Assembly: GCA_022446815.1 (NCBI GenBank)
Contig: JAKVCD010000009.1
Coordinates: 124,001 to 188,000, forward strand
Direction of reading: 5' to 3'
Source of the DNA: Planctomycetota bacterium
GTDB lineage: Bacteria; Planctomycetota; UBA1135; GCA-002686595
DNA length: 64,000 nt
Shown here: one piece after another, positions 59,825 through 64,000 of the stretch
Position numbering within the stretch: the first letter of the stretch is position 1
Layout of the letters: every line of letters starts with the position of its first letter
The notes under the pieces: generated by a model
What the model was told of the DNA's origin: nothing
The model's input: only the letters and a program-made list of their open reading frames with translations
Database searches by the model: none
Translations under genes and position numbers: made by a program

Positions 59825-61144
59825 CTAGATGTCGTCTAGGGCGTCGAGCTCGTCGGTGGAGAGCTCATCGGTGCTGCTCGAGGGCTTCACGCCCTCCTTG
59901 TCGAGGCCGGTGAACTTCAGCCAGCCAGCCTCATCGTCCTTGAACTTATCCCAGTTCTTCCACCAGAGCTCGACGACCTTGCGGTTGTACCAGTGGTCGT
60001 TCGGCTCGGTAGAGTACTTCCAACCGAAGTTCTTGCCGTTATGGATCTTCTCGAGGGTGCGCTGCAGCACGTCTCCGTCCCGGTAGCCATCGTCAGTCCC
60101 CATTTCGCGAGTCTTGAAGACGTTGATGACAGCGGGGATCGCGAGCCTACCAGCCTCCTTGAGACGTCGGCCGGCCCGGCCTCCTGCAGCGCCGGCTTGG
60201 GGGTCGACGAGCAAGGCCGCGTCCTCTTGCAGGCTCGCCCATTGCTCGTCATCACAGCCAGGCGCGGGGCCGAAGTCTGCGAGACCAGCGAGGTCGATCT
60301 CCATGGGGTCTTTCTCTTTGGATTTACGGTCCGAGACAGGCTTGGGCTTCTCCTCTTCGACGGGCTCCTCAGCCGGCTCCTCGGGAGCCTCATCCATTGC
60401 GGGCTCAGGGGTGACCTCCTCAGCCGGGCTGTCGTCAGCTGTGGGCTCCTCGTTCGCCGCGGGGGTTAAGTCGGCCGTGGCGACATCGGCGCCGTCCTCG
60501 GTCGTCTCCTCTCCGCCCATGCCGAAGTAGATGCCGGCGCCGCCGCCGACCACGAGCAAGAGCAGCGTGCAGATGAGGGGGACGGGGCTCTTCTTTTTCT
60601 CTCGACGCGTCCTGCGGCCTGCGCCCTCCTCATCAGCTTCAGCCTCCTCGCTCTTGCCGCGACCGCGACTGCGAGAGCGCGCGGGGCGCGTGGAGCGAGA
60701 GGGAGCAGCCTTCTTCTTAGAGGTCGCGCGGGCTTTGGCGGGGCCGGTGCTGGAGATGGTCTCGTCCTTTTTGGCGACGCGCTTTTTAGGAGCCGCAGGC
60801 TTCTTCGCAATCTTGGCCTTAGGCGCGGGAGCCGGCTTGGGCTTCGGAGCCGCCGCTGACTTCGCCTGGGCTTGCTCGGCTTGGCGCTTTGCGCGGAGCT
60901 TCTCCATCATGCTCGGCCCGTCACCCTTCTTGCCGCTGGGGACGTGCTCGACGATCTCGGGCTCGGCCTTTTCGGCCTTACGCACAGGCTTCGCGGGGAC
61001 CGGCGGGGGGGGCGGGTCCTCGACGACCGCGCCGATCTCGACGACGCCGCCGCACGCCTTGCACTTGGCCTTATCCGCGGCGAAGTCCGCCGGGACCTTG
61101 TAGTTAGCCCCACATGAGGAGCAGATGCCGACTCGATGGCTCAT
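59825..61144 (-). CDS. Zinc-ribbon, single-TM protein with acidic linker, unknown
   Basis: 439 residues. The N-terminal zinc ribbon is CSSCGANY...CKACGG (residues 8-32). A long basic, Ala/Lys/Pro-rich stretch (about 45-185) precedes one membrane segment (PLICTLLLLVVGGGAGIYFGM, about 188-208). After it come an acidic Pro/Glu-rich linker and a C-terminal domain (about 280-420) ending WYNRKVVELWWKNWDKF. This suggests a cytoplasmic ribbon and an outer domain. The layout matches the next upstream gene (61208), so the pair probably arose from one ancestor. Function is unknown. Confidence 0.75.
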   Translation of the reverse strand: MSHRVGICSSCGANYKVPADFAADKAKCKACGGVVEIGAVVEDPPPPPVPAKPVRKAEKAEPEIVEHVPSGKKGDGPSMMEKLRAKRQAEQAQAKSAAAPKPKPAPAPKAKIAKKPAAPKKRVAKKDETISSTGPAKARATSKKKAAPSRSTRPARSRSRGRGKSEEAEADEEGAGRRTRREKKKSPVPLICTLLLLVVGGGAGIYFGMGGEETTEDGADVATADLTPAANEEPTADDSPAEEVTPEPAMDEAPEEPAEEPVEEEKPKPVSDRKSKEKDPMEIDLAGLADFGPAPGCDDEQWASLQEDAALLVDPQAGAAGGRAGRRLKEAGRLAIPAVINVFKTREMGTDDGYRDGDVLQRTLEKIHNGKNFGWKYSTEPNDHWYNRKVVELWWKNWDKFKDDEAGWLKFTGLDKEGVKPSSSTDELSTDELDALDDI

Positions 61145-61207
61145 GGGATGGTTCTCTTTTCAGATAGGTTTGGACGCCGCACTCGGGAGGCGACGACTGG
61201 TCTCGTA

Positions 61208-62485
61208 TTAGTTGTTTCCTGCCTCTCTGAGCGCGCGCTCATAGTCTCGGCGCTCTTGCTCTGTCTTGGGCTCGAAGAGGAGCCCGGGCTCGGCCTCCTC
61301 AGTCTTCACCTCTGTCTCGCAGCTGAAGCGCTTGTACCTGCGGTGGTACCAGCTGAACCACTGCCTCACGCCGCTCGAGCGTCGCTCGTCGGTCGCGCCG
61401 AGGGCCTCGTGCGCCTTGAAGGTCGTGATGTAGCCGGTGATCTCAGTGAGGACCTGATGAACTTGCATCGCAGCGGTCTGGTTCTCGTAGCTCTCAAAGC
61501 CCTCGAGGTCGATCTCGTAGAACTTCGTGAGCAGCGGGGGGATAGCCGGCCGGCAGATCGCGACGAGCTCTTGCCTCGCGTTGAAGAGTTCGCCGCCCCT
61601 GGTGTCGGGCGCGCAGAGCGTGCCGATGAGCCGCTCGATCTGGGCACGCTGCTCTGCTGTGGTGTTGATGTCCCACTCGAGGGGGCCGGGCGCTGCCTCG
61701 AAGACCTTGGATCCGTCCTCAAGGGTGACCTTCTTGGTGGAGCTGGCACGGGCTACCAGCGCGCCGCGCTTCTCGGCAGGGGAGATCCAGCGCTCCCATT
61801 TCCACGCCTTCCACTTGCCCTTCTCCTTGATGAAGCGCCAGTCGATGTGGCGAGTCTGGACGCCGAGCTCCGTGTCGCGGGGCTCGAGAGTGATGCGCAC
61901 CGTGGCGAGGCTGTCCTCCTCGACCAAGATTTCGCCGTCAAAGGGCTTCCATCCCGCGACGAGGTTGCTGGGCTCGTAGGCGAGCATTCCGTTCAGGAGC
62001 TCCTCTTCGAAGGTGAACTGGTCGTCCTTGGAGAGGACGCCCCAGTCGCCGGGTATGACCTCGCGCTCCTCGGTCGTCTTGACCCTTGCGTAGACGCGAT
62101 CCATCGCGAGGGCGCGCAGGAGTTTGATTTTGTCGCGCTCGAAGGCGGCCTTGTGGATGTTCCGCGTCTCTTTGACGAGCGGGGAGTCCCAGCCCGTTAG
62201 GTCCTCGAGCACCACCTCTTCGACGAGCTCCGGCAGCTCGTCGGCCTGAGTGATCTCTACTTCATTGCCGCCAGAGGAGACCATCATCAAGAGGAACACC
62301 CCAGCGAGGCCGACCCCGCCGAAGATCATCATGCGGGTGTCGTTGGACTTCGAGCGGGTGGAGCCCCGGGAGCCCATGGGGCGCGCGACGTAGACGTGTC
62401 CGCAGGCGGGGCAGCGGACCTTCGCTCCCTCTTTCTCAGCGGGGATCTTGGCGGTCGCCTTGCAGGAGGTGCATTGGATTCTCAT
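61208..62485 (-). CDS. Zinc-ribbon (MJ0042-type), single-TM protein, unknown
   Basis: 425 residues. The N-terminal ribbon is IQCTSCKATAKIP...VRCPACGHVY (residues 4-33). A membrane segment lies at about 53-70 (MIFGGVGLAGVFLLMMVSS), and the remaining 350 residues are a mixed alpha/beta outer domain with WKPFDGEILVEEDSLATVRI and a C-terminal helical part ending GVRQWFSWYHRRYKRF. That end resembles the C-terminus of the neighbouring protein (WW..W.KF pattern). Such ribbon-TM proteins are common in planctomycetes. It is transcribed with the 59825 gene (63-base gap). Confidence 0.75.
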   Translation of the reverse strand: MRIQCTSCKATAKIPAEKEGAKVRCPACGHVYVARPMGSRGSTRSKSNDTRMMIFGGVGLAGVFLLMMVSSGGNEVEITQADELPELVEEVVLEDLTGWDSPLVKETRNIHKAAFERDKIKLLRALAMDRVYARVKTTEEREVIPGDWGVLSKDDQFTFEEELLNGMLAYEPSNLVAGWKPFDGEILVEEDSLATVRITLEPRDTELGVQTRHIDWRFIKEKGKWKAWKWERWISPAEKRGALVARASSTKKVTLEDGSKVFEAAPGPLEWDINTTAEQRAQIERLIGTLCAPDTRGGELFNARQELVAICRPAIPPLLTKFYEIDLEGFESYENQTAAMQVHQVLTEITGYITTFKAHEALGATDERRSSGVRQWFSWYHRRYKRFSCETEVKTEEAEPGLLFEPKTEQERRDYERALREAGNN

Positions 62486-62631
62486 GCGTCTGGATCGTCT
62501 TTGGGTAGGGGCCTCGGGGCTTGGATGCCTCGCTCCATGATAGCGGAGCGCAGCTCTTGAGCCTTAGCGGAGGGATTCTGCAAGGTAACCGGGGGCACCT
62601 AGGGGCGCAACGACAGGGGCGCTTGGCTTGC

Positions 62632-62637
62632 TAGGAT
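62632..62637 (+). promoter_or_regulatory. TANNNT -10 hexamer, six bases before GTG 62644
   Basis: TAGGAT, then CTCGGT, then the GTG start of uvrB. No SOS-box-like palindrome was seen in the 158-base gap. Confidence 0.5.
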
Positions 62638-62643
62638 CTCGGT

Positions 62644-64000
62644 GTGAGTGAGAACGGTACAGAGAAGAACGCGGTGTTCCGCCTGGAGTCGCCCTTTGAC
62701 CCGACGGGGGACCAGCCTGGGGCGATCCGTGGCCTCACTCAGAGCCTGCGCGAGGGCAGCTCATACCAGACGCTCTTAGGAATCACGGGCTCAGGCAAGA
62801 CCTTCACGATGGCCGCGACCATCGCTGAGTTGAACAGGCCCGCCCTCATCCTCTCTCCCAACAAGACGCTCGCCGCGCAGCTCTACGCTGAGTTCGTCGA
62901 GCTCTTCCCGGACAACGCGGTCGAGTACTTCGTCAGCTACTACGACTACTATCAGCCCGAGGCCTACGTCGCTGCCAGCGACACCTTCATCGAGAAGGAC
63001 GCGAGCCGAAACGAGAACATTGAGCGCCTGCGGAACAGCGCGACGCGTTCGCTCCTCGAGCGACGTGACGTGATCGTCGTCGCCTCCATCTCCTGCATCT
63101 ATGGCCTCGGGAGTCCGAAGAACTACCGGGAGATGGCGCTGCCCGTTGAGGTTGGGCAGATCATCGACCGAGATGAGCTCCTGCGCGAGCTCACGCGCCT
63201 GCAGTACACCCGCAACAACTTCGACTTCCGACGCGGCACCTTCCGTGCGCGTGGTGATGTGATCGAGGTCTTCCCCTCTTACGAGGAGGACGAGGTGATC
63301 CGCATCGAGCTGTTCGGTGACGAGGTGGATCGAATGTCCGTCGTGAACCCTCTCCGAGGTGAAGTGCTCCGCCCGCTCGAAGGGACGATGGTCTACCCCG
63401 CGAACCACTATGTGACTCCTGAAGATCGCATCCTCCACGCCGTGGAGGGCATCGCGGAGGAGCTCGACGAGCGGCTGCACCAGCTGAACAAGCAAGACAA
63501 GCTCCTCGAGTCGCAGCGCCTTGACCAGCGGACGCGCCACGACTTAGAGCTCTTGCGGACGATCGGTGTCTGTCCAGGGATCGAGAACTACTCACGCTAT
63601 ATGGACGGTCGTGGACCCGGCGAGCCTCCGGCCACGCTGCTCTCTTACTTCCCGGACGACTGGCTCGTCTTCGTAGACGAAAGCCACGTCGCCGTGCCGC
63701 AGATCCGCGGCATGTATCGCGGAGATCGCGCGCGGAAGGAGAACCTCGTCGAGCACGGCTTCCGTTTGCCGAGCGCGATGGACAATCGCCCGCTCCGCGT
63801 GGAAGAGTGGGACGCCCTCGTGAATCAGGTGGTCTATGTCTCTGCGACGCCCAGTGAGCAGGAGCTCAAGCAGTCCGGTGACGCGATCTTCGAGCAGATC
63901 GTACGACCGACGGGGCTGCTTGACCCGAAGATCGAGATCCGTCCAGCTGGTACTCAGGTAGATGACCTCCTCGCAGAGGTACGGCAGACCGTTGACGCTG
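62644..64000 (+). CDS. uvrB: Excinuclease ABC subunit B (3' end cut by window)
   Basis: Damage-verifying helicase-like subunit of nucleotide excision repair. About 452 of roughly 670-700 residues are present. The N-terminal [17 protein letters not shown] is followed by Walker [13 protein letters not shown], the beta-hairpin [17 protein letters not shown], the UvrA-interacting region, the Walker B-like VFVDESHV, and ATPSEQE. The frame is open at base 64000. The GTG start at 62644 follows a TAGGAT hexamer by six bases. Together with the photolyase it is the second UV-repair gene in the window, but it is not adjacent. Confidence 0.96.
   Translation, partial: MSENGTEKNAVFRLESPFDPTGDQPGAIRGLTQSLREGSSYQTLLGITGSGKTFTMAATIAELNRPALILSPNKTLAAQLYAEFVELFPDNAVEYFVSYYDYYQPEAYVAASDTFIEKDASRNENIERLRNSATRSLLERRDVIVVASISCIYGLGSPKNYREMALPVEVGQIIDRDELLRELTRLQYTRNNFDFRRGTFRARGDVIEVFPSYEEDEVIRIELFGDEVDRMSVVNPLRGEVLRPLEGTMVYPANHYVTPEDRILHAVEGIAEELDERLHQLNKQDKLLESQRLDQRTRHDLELLRTIGVCPGIENYSRYMDGRGPGEPPATLLSYFPDDWLVFVDESHVAVPQIRGMYRGDRARKENLVEHGFRLPSAMDNRPLRVEEWDALVNQVVYVSATPSEQELKQSGDAIFEQIVRPTGLLDPKIEIRPAGTQVDDLLAEVRQTVDA

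Noticed and set aside
1-64000. Search for insertion sequences, phage genes, toxin-antitoxin or restriction systems
   Set aside because: No transposase, integrase, terminase, methylase or toxin-like frame was recognised, and both tRNA genes are intact with no att-like duplicate seen next to them.

Overview
This is a GC-rich bacterial chromosome segment, densely packed with about 57 protein genes and two tRNA genes. Most genes are housekeeping or envelope genes. No insertion sequence, prophage, CRISPR array or rRNA gene was seen. The best guess for the host is a planctomycete, from a lineage with many large secreted proteins. This rests on paired secreted proteins sharing a six-cysteine C-terminal module, a TPR protein with RNA-polymerase-alpha-CTD repeats, CotH/lamin-tail proteins, zinc-ribbon/transmembrane proteins and SGNH/sialate-esterase-like lipoproteins. 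It is an inference from gene content, not from a marker gene. MurA and many lipoproteins point to a diderm cell with peptidoglycan.

Layout. 1-2196: end of a TPR protein with a metallopeptidase-like motif. 7684-2206 (minus): a tight five-gene run of TPR/alpha-CTD protein, ruvA, serA, serB and a class V aminotransferase, which together give the complete serine pathway. 7984-17466 (plus): murA, ffh, rpsP, a lysine/alanine-rich protein whose tail is disrupted by a large inverted repeat, maf, rpmE, prfA, a membrane protein and prmC. 17463-24411: PilZ protein, ssb, a fused MoaD-MoaE, a metallo-hydrolase, ETF-quinone oxidoreductase, pepA and citrate synthase. 24414-24671: tRNA-Leu(UAA) and tRNA-Cys(GCA), divergent. 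24688-33914: an RNA helicase and secreted or lipid-anchored proteins.

34077-39882 looks like a light-response cassette. A class II photolyase gene is divergent from a LitR/CarH-type B12-binding MerR regulator, which heads an operon with a TIGR01777 epimerase, a TudS-DUF1722 (RudS-like) tRNA thiouridine desulfidase and an SRPBCC protein. A second copy of the epimerase lies on the far side of the photolyase. 40025-44882: two small membrane proteins, then a ribose-type ABC importer (binding protein, double ATPase, permease). 49571-44879 (minus): a four-gene run encoding NHL propeller, Ca-dependent PI-PLC, rhodanese and transglutaminase/esterase. 49678-59765: CAP protein, ApaG, ferrochelatase, M18 aminopeptidase, a second secreted six-cysteine-module protein, nitronate monooxygenase, a hotdog protein, a membrane protein, a NIL protein and gamma-glutamyltransferase. 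62485-59825 (minus): two zinc-ribbon/TM proteins. 62644-64000: start of uvrB, cut by the window edge.

Two observations stand out across the window. First, at nine or more genes a TANNNT hexamer lies exactly six bases before the start codon, which is the signature of leaderless transcripts. Second, the tail of the lysine/alanine-rich gene at 11702 contains a 30-bp coding repeat that appears first in one orientation and then inverted, making a perfect inverted repeat of about 75 bp.
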